NCBI GenBank assembly: GCA_003216195.1
Contig: QCJF01000007.1
Coordinates: 30,414 to 94,413 of the forward strand
DNA from: Pelagibacteraceae bacterium AG-404-P08
GTDB taxonomy: Bacteria; Pseudomonadota; Alphaproteobacteria; HIMB59
Reading direction: 5' to 3'
Length of the DNA: 64,000 bases
Position numbers and translations under genes: made by a program. The notes under the pieces were generated by a model. The model saw nothing but the letters and a program-made list of their open reading frames with translations. It did not search any database and had not been told where the DNA came from. Below are positions 1 through 9,221 of this stretch, piece by piece. Each line of letters begins with the position of its first letter. Positions within the stretch are counted from its first letter, which is position 1.

Positions 1-397
1 ACATAAATGTTTTGTAATAGAAACCTGCAGGAAAAAGACGATTTAAGACATTATTGATTTCTCCAATATCAAATTGAACTGAAGGCCAACAATTTTGACT
101 TTTAGCTTTTAATCCCTCAACTAACTCAACTTCGGTTGCAATGATATTAGGTTCAGATTTATTACCATCATGCAATTGTACCATTGCATTTGGTTCTTCA
201 ACACCAACTCCCAAAAAACCGCGAGGTCGATGATACTTAAAACTTCTTCCAACTAAATGAACACCATTTGCAATTAACGCAGATGCAAGAGTGTCTCCTT
301 CATAGCCATGATAAATAGTACCGTTAAATGTAAAGTTAATTTTTTTATCCTTATTAATAAGTCCAGTTGAGTTGGTTGTTCTAAAACTGTTAGACAT
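1..397 (-). CDS. soxA: Sarcosine oxidase alpha subunit, N-terminal part (partial at left edge)
   Basis: The first 132 codons of a gene running off the left edge. The residues around 33-60 (EGDTLASALIANG, then RSFKYHRPRG) are typical of the N-terminal domain of SoxA, the large subunit of heterotetrameric sarcosine oxidase. That enzyme oxidises sarcosine to glycine and passes the one-carbon unit to THF. The start ATG overlaps the soxD stop by 8 bases (ATGTCTAA), so translation is probably coupled. The gene order B-D-A is that of classical sox operons; soxG would be expected beyond the edge. The THF-binding C-terminal half is not visible, so completeness cannot be judged. Confidence 0.9.
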   Translation of the reverse strand, partial: MSNSFRTTNSTGLINKDKKINFTFNGTIYHGYEGDTLASALIANGVHLVGRSFKYHRPRGFLGVGVEEPNAMVQLHDGNKSEPNIIATEVELVEGLKAKSQNCWPSVQFDIGEINNVLNRLFPAGFYYKTFM

Positions 398-662
398 TAA
401 AGTCCTCGTTCATTTTACAAGTGTCAAAAATTTCATGTGTAGCGGTGTCTCTTGAGACTTTAAACCATTGTCTACATCCAGAAACATGATGCCATAGTTC
501 TGAGTGTTTTCCTCTTGGGTTATCTCTGTAGTAAACAAAATTATCCCAATCCTCGGTAGAAATTTCTTCTCCTAGTTGAGGTCTTTTTATTGTGGCATCC
601 CCGCCATAAGAAAATTCATTTTGTGAGCGCTTGCCACAGTAAGGGCATTTTATTTCTAACAT
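390..662 (-). CDS. soxD: Sarcosine oxidase delta subunit
   Basis: A 90-residue protein of the usual SoxD size. C6, C9, H59 and C63 match the four zinc ligands known for this family (CPYCG at the N terminus, HHVSGC near residue 60). SoxD is the small zinc-binding structural subunit of the alpha-beta-gamma-delta sarcosine oxidase complex in the cytoplasm. It starts 3 bases after the soxB stop and its stop overlaps the soxA start, so it is a tightly coupled middle gene of the operon. Confidence 0.93.
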   Translation of the reverse strand: MLEIKCPYCGKRSQNEFSYGGDATIKRPQLGEEISTEDWDNFVYYRDNPRGKHSELWHHVSGCRQWFKVSRDTATHEIFDTCKMNEDFNV

Positions 663-665
663 CTA

Positions 666-1922
666 TTAACCGATCCAAGGTTTAGGGCCTACACCCTTTT
701 CATCTATAATTTTTCCAGTGTGGAATCTTTCAAGGTTAAAGTCTGAGTTAAGTTCATGTACTTGATCTTGTGCTATTGTATGAGCAAAAACAAATCCTGA
801 GCTGGGAGTGGCTTTAAAGCCTCCGTAACACCAACCGCAATTAAGATATACGCCCTCAATATGAGTTTTATCGATTATTGGAGAACCATCCATGGACATA
901 TCCATAATACCTCCCCAAGTTCGAAGCATTTTGAGTCTACTAAAGTTTGGAAAGACAGCCAATCCACCTGTTAAAACATGCTGTATCATTGGCATATTTC
1001 CTCTTTGAGCATAGCTATTGTAACCATCTAAATCACCACCCATAACCATTTCACCTTTGTCAGATTGGCTACAATAAAAGTGACCTGCTCCGAATGTAAC
1101 TACGTTGTGAAGTAAAGGTTTAACTGGTTCTGAGACGCAAGCTTGCAGAACATGTGCTTCAATTGGAAGTCTCATATTTAACATGTCTGCTAAAAGTGTA
1201 GTACTTCCGGCAACACACAATCCAACTTTTTTAGTTTTAATGTTTCCTCTTGATGTTTGAACACCTTCTATTTTTCCATTGTTAACATCAAAACCTGTCA
1301 CTTCACAATTTTGAATTATATCGACACCCATGGAGTCTGCCTGTCTCGCATATCCCCAAGCAACTGCATCATGTCTTGCAGTTCCTCCACGTGGTTGCAT
1401 TAAACCACCATGAATGGGAAAACGACATGTTTCTGAAAAATCTGCAAATGGGATCATCTTTTTTAAATCATCCCTTCCAAGAAGAATTGCATCAATACCA
1501 TTTAATCTCATAGAGTTACCTCTTCTAGCGTAAGCATTCATTTGCGCATCAGAGTGAGCTAAGTTTATAATTCCTCTCGGTGAGTACATCACGTTGTAAT
1601 TTAATTCTTGGCTAAGTGTTTCCCAAAGCTTCATGCCAAACTCATAAAAATGAGCGTTTGAGTCAAACATATAGTTAGATCTCAAGATGGTAGTGTTTCT
1701 TCCAACATTACCTCCACCAATCCAACCCTTTTCAAGTATGGCAACGTTTGTGATGCCATGTTCTTTTGCAAGATAATAAGCTGTTGCAAGACCATGACCA
1801 CCGCCACCTACAATTATGACATCGTATTCTTTTTTAGGCTCAGGGTCTTTCCAAGCTACCTCCCAATTTTCATGGTTGGTGAAAGCATTTTTTACTAAAC
1901 TAAATACTGAGTACTTTTGCAT
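666..1922 (-). CDS. soxB: Sarcosine oxidase beta subunit (FAD/FMN)
   Basis: 418 residues, the normal SoxB length. An FAD-binding dinucleotide fold lies near residues 33-50 (VIIVGGGGHGLATAYYL). The region at 171-190 holds HGGLMQPRGGTARHDAVAWG; in this family a histidine here carries the covalent FMN, with H171 and H184 as candidates. SoxB is the catalytic subunit that oxidises sarcosine. It is the first gene of soxBDA, divergent from tmm, with an AGAGG ribosome site upstream. The shared 173-bp gap holds a palindromic operator candidate (1980-1996). Together with the dimethylglycine dehydrogenase and BHMT further right, it would complete betaine breakdown to glycine. Confidence 0.93.
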   Translation of the reverse strand: MQKYSVFSLVKNAFTNHENWEVAWKDPEPKKEYDVIIVGGGGHGLATAYYLAKEHGITNVAILEKGWIGGGNVGRNTTILRSNYMFDSNAHFYEFGMKLWETLSQELNYNVMYSPRGIINLAHSDAQMNAYARRGNSMRLNGIDAILLGRDDLKKMIPFADFSETCRFPIHGGLMQPRGGTARHDAVAWGYARQADSMGVDIIQNCEVTGFDVNNGKIEGVQTSRGNIKTKKVGLCVAGSTTLLADMLNMRLPIEAHVLQACVSEPVKPLLHNVVTFGAGHFYCSQSDKGEMVMGGDLDGYNSYAQRGNMPMIQHVLTGGLAVFPNFSRLKMLRTWGGIMDMSMDGSPIIDKTHIEGVYLNCGWCYGGFKATPSSGFVFAHTIAQDQVHELNSDFNLERFHTGKIIDEKGVGPKPWIG

Positions 1923-1979
1923 GATTCAATTAAACCTCTTCGAAAATATATATTCCTAATATAATGCTACAATAAACCT

Positions 1980-1996
1980 GTTCCATAATATGAAAC
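1980..1996. promoter_or_regulatory. Palindromic operator candidate between soxB and tmm
   Basis: GTTCCATAATATGAAAC is a near-perfect 17-bp palindrome (GTTyCATAnTATGrAAC). An 18-base stretch from it (1982-1999) recurs exactly at 11309-11326, upstream of tmoX. It lies 58 bp from the soxB start and about 100 bp from the tmm start. The sequence and repetition are seen directly; that a transcription factor binds here is inference. No regulator gene lies next to it. Confidence 0.6.
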
Positions 1997-2012
1997 AACA
2001 TTTTTATTATCC

Positions 2013-2027
2013 CTGTATTTATTACAG
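2013..2027. promoter_or_regulatory. Second dyad in the soxB-tmm intergenic region
   Basis: CTGTA-TTTAT-TACAG has perfect 5-bp arms around a 5-base spacer, 17 bases to the right of the 1980-1996 palindrome and 69 bases before tmm. It could be a second operator or a chance dyad in AT-rich DNA. No second copy was noticed in the window. Confidence 0.3.
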
Positions 2028-2095
2028 AGTATGACAAAAAATGGATTGGAAATTAAAATTTAATTATTAATATTAATTCAAATCGGAGGAGAATA

Positions 2096-3430
2096 ATGAC
2101 AAAAGTAGCACTTATTGGTACAGGTCCCTGTGGACTATCTTTTTTAAGATCTCTGCATCAAGCGCAAAGTAAAGGCGAAAATATTCCTGAGGTTGTTGCC
2201 TTTGAAAAACAAGAAAGTTGGGGTGGTCTTTGGAATTACACTTGGAGGACCGGGTCTGACCAATATGGAGATCCAATTCACAATAGTATGTATAGATACC
2301 TTTGGTCGAATGGACCAAAAGAGTGTCTTGAATTTGCAGATTATTCTTTTGATGAGCATTTCAAAAAACCAATTCCCTCCTTCCCTCCAAGAGCCGTCCT
2401 TCAAGATTACATTTTAGGTCGTGCAGAAAATTCAGATGTAAAAAAATACGTAAAGTTTAATACCACTGTTACCTCTGTTGCTGATAATGGTAATGGATTT
2501 GACATTACATACCGAAATAAAAAAGACGATCAAACTAAAACTGAGAGTTTTGATAAATTAGTTGTTGCGACTGGTCACTTCTCTGTTCCATACATTCCTG
2601 AATATGAGGGAATGAATAGCTTTCCAGGGAGAATAATGCACTCTCATGATTTCAGAGATGCTGAAGAGTTTAGAGATAAAAACGTTGTAGTTCTCGGAAG
2701 TAGTTACTCTGCTGAAGACGTAGCGTTACAGTGCCATAAATATGGAGCTAAAACTGTTACTATTGGTTATAGAAACAATCCAATGGGTTTCAATTGGCCT
2801 GAAGGCATGAAAGAAGTACATTACATGGATAAGATCGATGGAAACAAAGCAGTTTTTAAAGATGGCACAGTTCAAGAAATGGATGCCTTAATACTATGTA
2901 CAGGTTACTTGCATCATTTTCCTTTTTTACCAGAAGATCTAAAATTAAAAACTCATAACAGGCTATATCCTCCAAACTTATACAAAGGAGTAGTATGGCA
3001 AAATAATCAAAATTTGTTTTATCTTGGTATGCAAGATCAGTTTCATACTTTTAACATGTTTGATGCCCAAGCTTGGTATGTTAGAGACATAATAATGAAC
3101 AAAATAACTCTGCCTTCAGCTGATGAGTTAGCAAAGGATATTGATAACTGGGTTAAAAAGGAAGAGGCTCTAGAGGATGCCTATCAAATGATTGATTTTC
3201 AAACAGATTATTGTGTGGATTTATGTTCTGCTGTTGACTACCCAAAAATTGACTTTGAGTTAATTCGTAAACATTTTTATGATTGGGAACACCATAAGGA
3301 AGAAAATATCCTGACTTATAGAGATAAATCCTTTTCCTCGCCTGTCACTGGCACCACTGGTCCCTCACATCACACTACATGGTTGGATGCTATGGATGAC
3401 TCTATGGCTACATATTTAGATACAAAATAA
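2096..3430 (+). CDS. tmm: Trimethylamine monooxygenase (flavin-containing)
   Basis: 444 residues, almost exactly the length of bacterial Tmm. The FAD motif GTGPCG is at 8-13, the FMO fingerprint FPGRIMHSHDF at 176-186, ATGHFSVP at 158-165, and the NADPH motif GSSYSA at 201-206. Tmm oxidises trimethylamine to TMAO using NADPH and O2 in the cytoplasm. A strong ribosome site (GGAGGAG) precedes the ATG. The assignment is reinforced by its neighbours: TMAO demethylase and a TMAO-type ABC transporter lie immediately downstream on the other strand. Other amine-oxidising FMOs have the same motifs, so the exact substrate rests partly on context. Confidence 0.9.
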   Translation: MTKVALIGTGPCGLSFLRSLHQAQSKGENIPEVVAFEKQESWGGLWNYTWRTGSDQYGDPIHNSMYRYLWSNGPKECLEFADYSFDEHFKKPIPSFPPRAVLQDYILGRAENSDVKKYVKFNTTVTSVADNGNGFDITYRNKKDDQTKTESFDKLVVATGHFSVPYIPEYEGMNSFPGRIMHSHDFRDAEEFRDKNVVVLGSSYSAEDVALQCHKYGAKTVTIGYRNNPMGFNWPEGMKEVHYMDKIDGNKAVFKDGTVQEMDALILCTGYLHHFPFLPEDLKLKTHNRLYPPNLYKGVVWQNNQNLFYLGMQDQFHTFNMFDAQAWYVRDIIMNKITLPSADELAKDIDNWVKKEEALEDAYQMIDFQTDYCVDLCSAVDYPKIDFELIRKHFYDWEHHKEENILTYRDKSFSSPVTGTTGPSHHTTWLDAMDDSMATYLDTK

Positions 3431-3437
3431 ATATTAT

Positions 3438-3611
3438 ATGTCCAATAATACTCTTAATTTTATTGGATGGGTTTTATTTATTATTTCTGCCGTAGGCTTT
3501 ATAATATCAAGTATTGGTAGTTTCTGGGCTATGTTTGGAAGTCTTTTTTTCTTTGTAGCTTGTTTTGTTTTTTTAATACCATTCTTTAGAAAAGAAAAAA
3601 ATAAAGATTAA
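3438..3611 (+). CDS. Small two-helix membrane protein, unknown function
   Basis: A 57-codon gene starting 7 bases after the tmm stop on the same strand. Two hydrophobic helices (about residues 8-27 and 31-50) are separated by a short Gly/Ser/Trp turn, and the C-terminal tail RKEKNKD is positively charged and should be cytoplasmic. Its stop overlaps the stop of the convergent GcvT-family gene by 3 bases. The tight spacing to tmm suggests co-transcription. No family is recognised. A role at the membrane in amine uptake or retention would be a guess. The ATG is preceded by ATATT rather than a clear ribosome site, so it may depend on coupling to tmm. Confidence 0.6.
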   Translation: MSNNTLNFIGWVLFIISAVGFIISSIGSFWAMFGSLFFFVACFVFLIPFFRKEKNKD

Positions 3612-4777
3612 GGAATATTTTTGTCAATCCCCTTTGGGATGAGTTTTTCTTTATCGTAAAATGGTAAATCAATTATTTCGCAGTCAGCTAAATTATCATT
3701 AACAGACTCAACTTTAATTTGAAATTCTTTCCACTCACCAGGGTAGTCAAAACGTACATAGCCCACATACTTTTCTAAAGTAGGAGACCAAGTTGATGCT
3801 GAAAGATATCCAATTTTTTGTTCATTTGATGATAAATAAACTTTTGCTCTTGGAATAATTTCTTTATCGGTAGTTATACCAAATAATCTCTTTCCAAATT
3901 TTGTTGATAAAAATTCTAAAGCTTTTTTTCCAATAAAATTTTCTTTTTCCAAATCAACTAAAGAGCCTAATCCAATTTCATAAGGATTCATTGAAGAGTC
4001 AAAATCTGTGTTGTTATCTAGGATGCCTGCTTCAATTCTTCTTATATCCATTGATTCTAGACCATCAAATGTCATACCCATCGGATATCCAATTTCACAA
4101 AGAGTATCCCAAATTTTTTTATAATTAGTCTTATTTCCTAGAGTATAAATTTCGAAGCCTAATTCAGAAGTCCATCCTGTTCTAGAGACATATACATTTT
4201 GATCAGCAATTTTTGAATAACCTGATTGATAGTATTTAAAATCATCGTTTATTTCTCCATTTGTTAGCTTTGAAATTATATCTTTAGAAATTGGACCTTG
4301 AATTTGTATCACTCGAGAATTAGGGTCAGTTATAGTAACTTCATAGTTTTTTTGATGAGCTTTTAACCAAGTTTCAAGGGGCCCATCAGGTTGGACGTAC
4401 CAAAATTTATTTTGCTCTAATCTAAAAAGTACACCATCTATAAATATTCCGCCATTTTCATAACAGGCAATTGCATATTTACCCCTGCCTACTTTCATAT
4501 CTTTAATTTTGCGACAAAATATTTTATCAAGAAATTCCTCTGACTGTGGTCCCTCTATTTGAATAGGTTTTTCAGGTACATCATACATGACAGCTTTTCT
4601 TCTCAAATTCCAGTAACTATCTTTGATTTTATTTCCAACAGATATTGGAAAATAGCGATCAGCGTATACGCCATAAGAATTATCTTCTTTATGATAAAAT
4701 TCAAAAAAAGGTCCTTTATCAAACCTGTTATCACTAATTGGTAAAGTTGAAGATTTATCTAAAAAAATTGAACTCAT
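3608..4777 (-). CDS. GcvT-family folate-dependent demethylase / aminomethyltransferase
   Basis: 389 residues with the GcvT fold throughout. QIEGPQSEEFLDKIF near 73 and IQIQGPISKDII near 158 match the repeated (Q)GP motif, and GWTSELGFEIY matches the conserved GYTGELGYE of glycine cleavage T protein. The family moves one-carbon units to THF. It differs from canonical DmdA, which has GWSKQGG at this site, and from true GcvT, which has YTGELGYE, so substrate prediction is open. It lies 16 bases downstream of tdm at the end of the tmoX-tmoV-tmoW-tdm operon, so a role in demethylating TMA-derived amines or in capturing formaldehyde on THF is plausible by context. Confidence 0.65.
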   Translation of the reverse strand: MSSIFLDKSSTLPISDNRFDKGPFFEFYHKEDNSYGVYADRYFPISVGNKIKDSYWNLRRKAVMYDVPEKPIQIEGPQSEEFLDKIFCRKIKDMKVGRGKYAIACYENGGIFIDGVLFRLEQNKFWYVQPDGPLETWLKAHQKNYEVTITDPNSRVIQIQGPISKDIISKLTNGEINDDFKYYQSGYSKIADQNVYVSRTGWTSELGFEIYTLGNKTNYKKIWDTLCEIGYPMGMTFDGLESMDIRRIEAGILDNNTDFDSSMNPYEIGLGSLVDLEKENFIGKKALEFLSTKFGKRLFGITTDKEIIPRAKVYLSSNEQKIGYLSASTWSPTLEKYVGYVRFDYPGEWKEFQIKVESVNDNLADCEIIDLPFYDKEKLIPKGIDKNIP

Positions 4778-4793
4778 TTAAAAGATAAAAAAA

Positions 4794-7145
4794 TTAGGAT
4801 TTAACTCTTGATTTAGTTGGATCATAAAATGGGAAAGGTACAACCTTAGCCTTTATTCTTTTTTGTTGACCGTCTAACTTACCTATTTCAACTTCAGTAT
4901 TAAGCTCGCTGTATTTGACATTTATTTTACAAAGAGCAATATTTTTATTTAGTACAGGGGATTTCATACCACTTGTTATAATTCCAACTTGTTCCCTTCC
5001 ATTATTTGAAGGATGAACACAGTCGCCATGCCCGGTAGTTTCATTTCCCTCAATCTCAAGTCCAACTAGTTTTCTTTGAGGATTTGCCTTTCTTTCAAGT
5101 AAAGCTTCTTTACCAATAAAGTTATCTTCTTTTGATTTGAGAGGAACTGTAAAACCAATACCCGCCTCAAACGGATCAGTTTGATCATCGAATTCATAAT
5201 TTGCGAAAACTAAACCAGCTTCAATTCTAACTAAATCCAAAGCGTCCAATCCCATAGGCACAATTCCAAACTCTTCTCCAGCTTTCATTACAGCATCCCA
5301 AACTTCAGCAGCTTTACTCGGATGACAGAATATTTCATAACCTAGTTCACCTGTATATCCAGTTCTAGAAACCATTAAAGGAATTCCATCTAAAGTATTT
5401 AACCTAGCTATAGAAAACCTAAACCACTCTAAATCAGTCAATGATGTTTGATGAGGAGGGGTCCAGATTATCTTTTTTAATATTTCTCTACTCTTTGGAC
5501 CTTGGACAGAAACATTATGTAAATTATCAGTAGAAGATTTAATCCATACCTTAAAGTTATGTTCCTTTGCTTTTTCTCTTAACCATTCACCGCAATACTC
5601 ATCTCCACAAATCCACCTAAAGTTATCATCCGTCATTTTGAATACTGTACCGTCATCAAGCATACCTCCATGCTCGTAGCACATCGCAGTATAAACAACT
5701 TGGCCAACAGATAGTTTTCTGATGTTTCTGGTGCAAGTCATTTGCAAAAGTTCTTCAGCGTCTGGGCCTCTTACTTCAAACTTTCTAAGTGCTGATAAAT
5801 CCATAATGATAGCCCGCTCTCTGCAAGCTTCATATTCTTGGTGCGCCCCGTGATTGTTATAATTAGAAGCTAACCAGAAGCCTTTGTACTCAACAATATT
5901 TTCAGTAAGTTTTGATACTCTTGGGTGAAAACCAGTTTCTTTAGTTAATTTAGGTTCAGAGTCTGCTTTCATTCTAAATGCCATTCCTTTACTAAAAGGT
6001 CTATTCGGTCTATAGACTCTAACAAAAATGTCAGTAGGATTCCATCCATTAGCTGCATCTACATCGTCTGGACAGGCAGAGGAGACACAAACTAAATTTT
6101 TCAGAGCTTTAAACATCACATAGTCTCCTGGTCTAGACCATGGTTCATCAAAAATTAAAGCATTATTTGCATCAATGGCTGTGTTGTAAAATAAATTTAT
6201 AGCATTCCAACCTAGTCTTTTTCTTACAGTAAACTTATCTAATACATAATTGAAATTATCAGAGCAATTTGGATGACCAAAATAGCCAATATCATCATAA
6301 AATTTTGAAGTACATGCAGTACCGAACGTATCATGTCTTCCGACAGTGTCTCTGTAGACTTCAACCATGGGCTTTTGATTTTCATCATAATATTTAGAAT
6401 GGAGACCTGGCATCGGAAAAGCACTTCCCATTAGATATCTACTATTAGTTGTATCTATTGAGAGCTCTTGGCCTTTTTGAAGACTCTCTGAGTCGAATGC
6501 CATAAAGTCAGAACATTGTCTTCCATAAACATCAATTATCTGAATAAAATCTCCTTCTTTTACCTCATAGGCCATTGCGGTATATCTTTTAACAAAAATT
6601 TCTTCAACAGGATCCATTAAAGGGTCTGGTAATAAAAATTCCCCCTCTTCACGTTTTTTATTTCTTTGAACAATTACTCGTAGTTCAGATGCAGGAATAT
6701 TTTCATGTGTAATTTCACTTTCGCCTGGTGCAGAAATTATACAAACAATGGAGTCGTTTGTTTTAAACTCCTCAATTGAACCTGAAAGCGAATTTTGAGA
6801 AAATACTAAAATCGATTGATTAATAGACTCTACCTCATATCCAAGTTTTTTTAATTTAGTATGTGCTATTTGAGCTGACTCCTCCTCGCTCGTAAGGATT
6901 TTTTTTGTTAATTGTCCGTTGTGCTCGTTATTAAGACCTAAAGGTGATAGATTACACTCTCGCTTTGAATTGAAGCATACAATCTCGGCCTGTTGATGGC
7001 CTTCTAGATTAATTATTTTAAATTTGTCATCTGGTTCTAATTTTAATGTGAGAGAACCTCCACCAATTACCAAATAATTTTCTAAGTCGTCACCAAGAGC
7101 TGGTAATCCAGGTTCATAAGGTTGAGTAACTCTTGGGATGATCAT
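4794..7145 (-). CDS. tdm: Trimethylamine N-oxide demethylase (DUF1989-GcvT fusion)
   Basis: 783 residues in two parts. The N-terminal half (to about 400) is a DUF1989-type domain with Cys and His in the expected pattern: GRQCSDF at 209-214, HDTFGTAC at 271-278, GHPNC at 290-294, SSACPDDVD at 355-363. The C-terminal half (about 410-775) is a GcvT domain with YTGELGYE. This architecture is that of Tdm, which cleaves TMAO to dimethylamine plus formaldehyde and captures the latter on THF. The gene starts 3 bases after tmoW, so uptake and demethylation are one transcript. DUF1989-GcvT fusions of other substrate range cannot be excluded, but the tmm/tmo context is strong. Confidence 0.9.
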   Translation of the reverse strand: MIIPRVTQPYEPGLPALGDDLENYLVIGGGSLTLKLEPDDKFKIINLEGHQQAEIVCFNSKRECNLSPLGLNNEHNGQLTKKILTSEEESAQIAHTKLKKLGYEVESINQSILVFSQNSLSGSIEEFKTNDSIVCIISAPGESEITHENIPASELRVIVQRNKKREEGEFLLPDPLMDPVEEIFVKRYTAMAYEVKEGDFIQIIDVYGRQCSDFMAFDSESLQKGQELSIDTTNSRYLMGSAFPMPGLHSKYYDENQKPMVEVYRDTVGRHDTFGTACTSKFYDDIGYFGHPNCSDNFNYVLDKFTVRKRLGWNAINLFYNTAIDANNALIFDEPWSRPGDYVMFKALKNLVCVSSACPDDVDAANGWNPTDIFVRVYRPNRPFSKGMAFRMKADSEPKLTKETGFHPRVSKLTENIVEYKGFWLASNYNNHGAHQEYEACRERAIIMDLSALRKFEVRGPDAEELLQMTCTRNIRKLSVGQVVYTAMCYEHGGMLDDGTVFKMTDDNFRWICGDEYCGEWLREKAKEHNFKVWIKSSTDNLHNVSVQGPKSREILKKIIWTPPHQTSLTDLEWFRFSIARLNTLDGIPLMVSRTGYTGELGYEIFCHPSKAAEVWDAVMKAGEEFGIVPMGLDALDLVRIEAGLVFANYEFDDQTDPFEAGIGFTVPLKSKEDNFIGKEALLERKANPQRKLVGLEIEGNETTGHGDCVHPSNNGREQVGIITSGMKSPVLNKNIALCKINVKYSELNTEVEIGKLDGQQKRIKAKVVPFPFYDPTKSRVKS

Positions 7146-7148
7146 TCT

Positions 7149-9221
7149 CTATGCTAATCCAAGAGCTTTTTTTCTTTCCTCGGCCCATTTTCTCACAATT
7201 ACATCTACTGAAATAGCCATTAAAGAAACGAATAAACCTAGTGTTATAGCAACACCAGGACCGTCTTGAGCTCTTGATAATGCTCCAAAAATAAGTTGGC
7301 CTAAATCTTCAGTTCCAATTAACGCTCCTAAAATTACCATTTGAAGAGTGAAAACAACTGTTTGATTAACGCCAAGCATAATAGTCGGGAAAGCTAAGGG
7401 AATTTCAATATTTGTCCATCTTTGTATTCTTGAGACACCGGACATGGTGCCTGCTTCATGTAAGGAGAGTGGGACACTATTTAGACCCCAGACAGTATAT
7501 CGAGTAGCAGGAACAGTAGCATAAACAATAGCAGCTATTAACACTGAGGTATCAGTAATATTGAACAAGAAAATAACAGGTATTAAATAAACAAAGGATG
7601 GAAATGTTTCAAAAAAATCACACACGGAGAGAATAATTTTTGACCCCCTCTCAGTTTGTGCAAATATTGATCCAACTATTATTCCATTGAGAGATGCCAT
7701 AATTACAGCAAATGTTGCCATGTACATTGTAATTAAAGCTCTGTCCCAATATTTTGACATAGCAATAAATAACATCATGCCCCCAACTAATAAGCTTGTT
7801 CTAATTCCACCAATGATATAAGCGACACCCATAGTAAGAGTCAACGTGGCAACTACTGGCATACCTAGATAAGCCTTTTTCATAGGACCTAGAACTTCAG
7901 TTAGAAGAAACTTATTGAAAGAATTGAGAGAATAGAAAAAAGTTTCCCAAACCCAATCAACAGCAGCATCAATATAGTGAGCAAAAGTAAAACCTTTTTC
8001 AATAGGTATGACATATAAGTAATTAATTTTATCGAAGTAACCATTTGCTATAAAAGCTATGATTGAAAAAATTAAAATTGAGGTTCCAAAGATGATTAAG
8101 AGTTTATATCTTTGAAAAAAAGTTAAATTTTCAAAATAATCAACTTGTTTATTCGCCCATGCTTTTGTAAATCGATCAAGGATAACAGCAATTAAGACGA
8201 TACAAAAACCTGCTTCAGCAGCTTTGCCAATTTTTAAACTATTTAAGGCAATTTTTAAATTTAGACCAAGTCCTTTTGCACCAACGAAAGACGCAATTAC
8301 AACCATTGCTAGGCATTGCATAATAACTGTATTGACACCGTTTAAAATATCTCGTCTAGCTGTTGGTATTAATACTTTAAATAAAAGCTGAGTTTTTGTA
8401 CAACCGCTCATAAGTCCCGCTTCTACTACCTCAGGTGAAATTCGTTTTAATCCTAAAATGGTATTTCTTATCATTGGTGGGGTAGCAATTACTATAGTAG
8501 CTATCGAACCTGCATGATCGCCCAAACCAAATAAAGCAATAATAGGGACTAGATATGCAAATTGAGGCATAGTTTGCATTACATTTAGTACTGGTTGTAA
8601 AGCTGTCTCAACTTTTCTATCTAGGTATCCCCATATTCCAAAGGATAGACCTAGTACAAAACAAATTGGTGTTGTAATTAGAACAAAAGAGAGTGTTTGT
8701 ATAGATGGTACCCAATTTCCAAAGATTGATACATATAAAGATCCTATCCCTCCAAGCAAAGCCAATCTGATACCACCAAGTTGGAACCCAAGCAAAAAAG
8801 CACCGACTGTAGCTGCTGTCCATGGAAGTGCTGGCCATGTCATCCAATCATTATCTTTCAGCCAAGCATCACTAACAAAAACATCAATTATTTTGTCACC
8901 ACCCAATAAAAGTTCTCTTACAAAAGTAATTAAAAATAATAAACCTTTAGATATAGATTTTGTGAATTCACGAAATGCTGCTTTTTCTTCATACATTTCA
9001 AATATGGGGTCCCATACTTTGAGAGGAAACCATTCATATAAAGCTGCATATATAATCTCATTTAACTTAATTGGTATGAAAGCTAATAAAGAGGGAAGTC
9101 TCCAAAAATAGTTACCCTCATTATGTGGAACTAAATTGTATAAAAGCAAAAATACAATTAATAAAATACCAAACTGAGCTAGTTTTGAAGATCTAATGAT
9201 ATTTAAATAATTCTTATCCAC
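7149..9221 (-). CDS. tmoW: TMAO ABC transporter, fused double permease
   Basis: 690 residues made of two ProW-type permease halves. Each has several membrane helices and an EAA-like loop (EAGLMSGCTKTQLLFKVLIP about 270-290, EAGTMSGVSRIQRWTNIEIP in the second half). The duplication in one chain is typical of the glycine-betaine/TMAO class. The start is GTG and overlaps the tmoV stop by 8 bases (GTGGATAA). It works with TmoX (periplasmic binding) and TmoV (ATPase). Glycine betaine or carnitine transport is possible on sequence alone; TMAO is favoured because tdm follows directly. Confidence 0.85.
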   Translation of the reverse strand: MDKNYLNIIRSSKLAQFGILLIVFLLLYNLVPHNEGNYFWRLPSLLAFIPIKLNEIIYAALYEWFPLKVWDPIFEMYEEKAAFREFTKSISKGLLFLITFVRELLLGGDKIIDVFVSDAWLKDNDWMTWPALPWTAATVGAFLLGFQLGGIRLALLGGIGSLYVSIFGNWVPSIQTLSFVLITTPICFVLGLSFGIWGYLDRKVETALQPVLNVMQTMPQFAYLVPIIALFGLGDHAGSIATIVIATPPMIRNTILGLKRISPEVVEAGLMSGCTKTQLLFKVLIPTARRDILNGVNTVIMQCLAMVVIASFVGAKGLGLNLKIALNSLKIGKAAEAGFCIVLIAVILDRFTKAWANKQVDYFENLTFFQRYKLLIIFGTSILIFSIIAFIANGYFDKINYLYVIPIEKGFTFAHYIDAAVDWVWETFFYSLNSFNKFLLTEVLGPMKKAYLGMPVVATLTLTMGVAYIIGGIRTSLLVGGMMLFIAMSKYWDRALITMYMATFAVIMASLNGIIVGSIFAQTERGSKIILSVCDFFETFPSFVYLIPVIFLFNITDTSVLIAAIVYATVPATRYTVWGLNSVPLSLHEAGTMSGVSRIQRWTNIEIPLAFPTIMLGVNQTVVFTLQMVILGALIGTEDLGQLIFGALSRAQDGPGVAITLGLFVSLMAISVDVIVRKWAEERKKALGLA

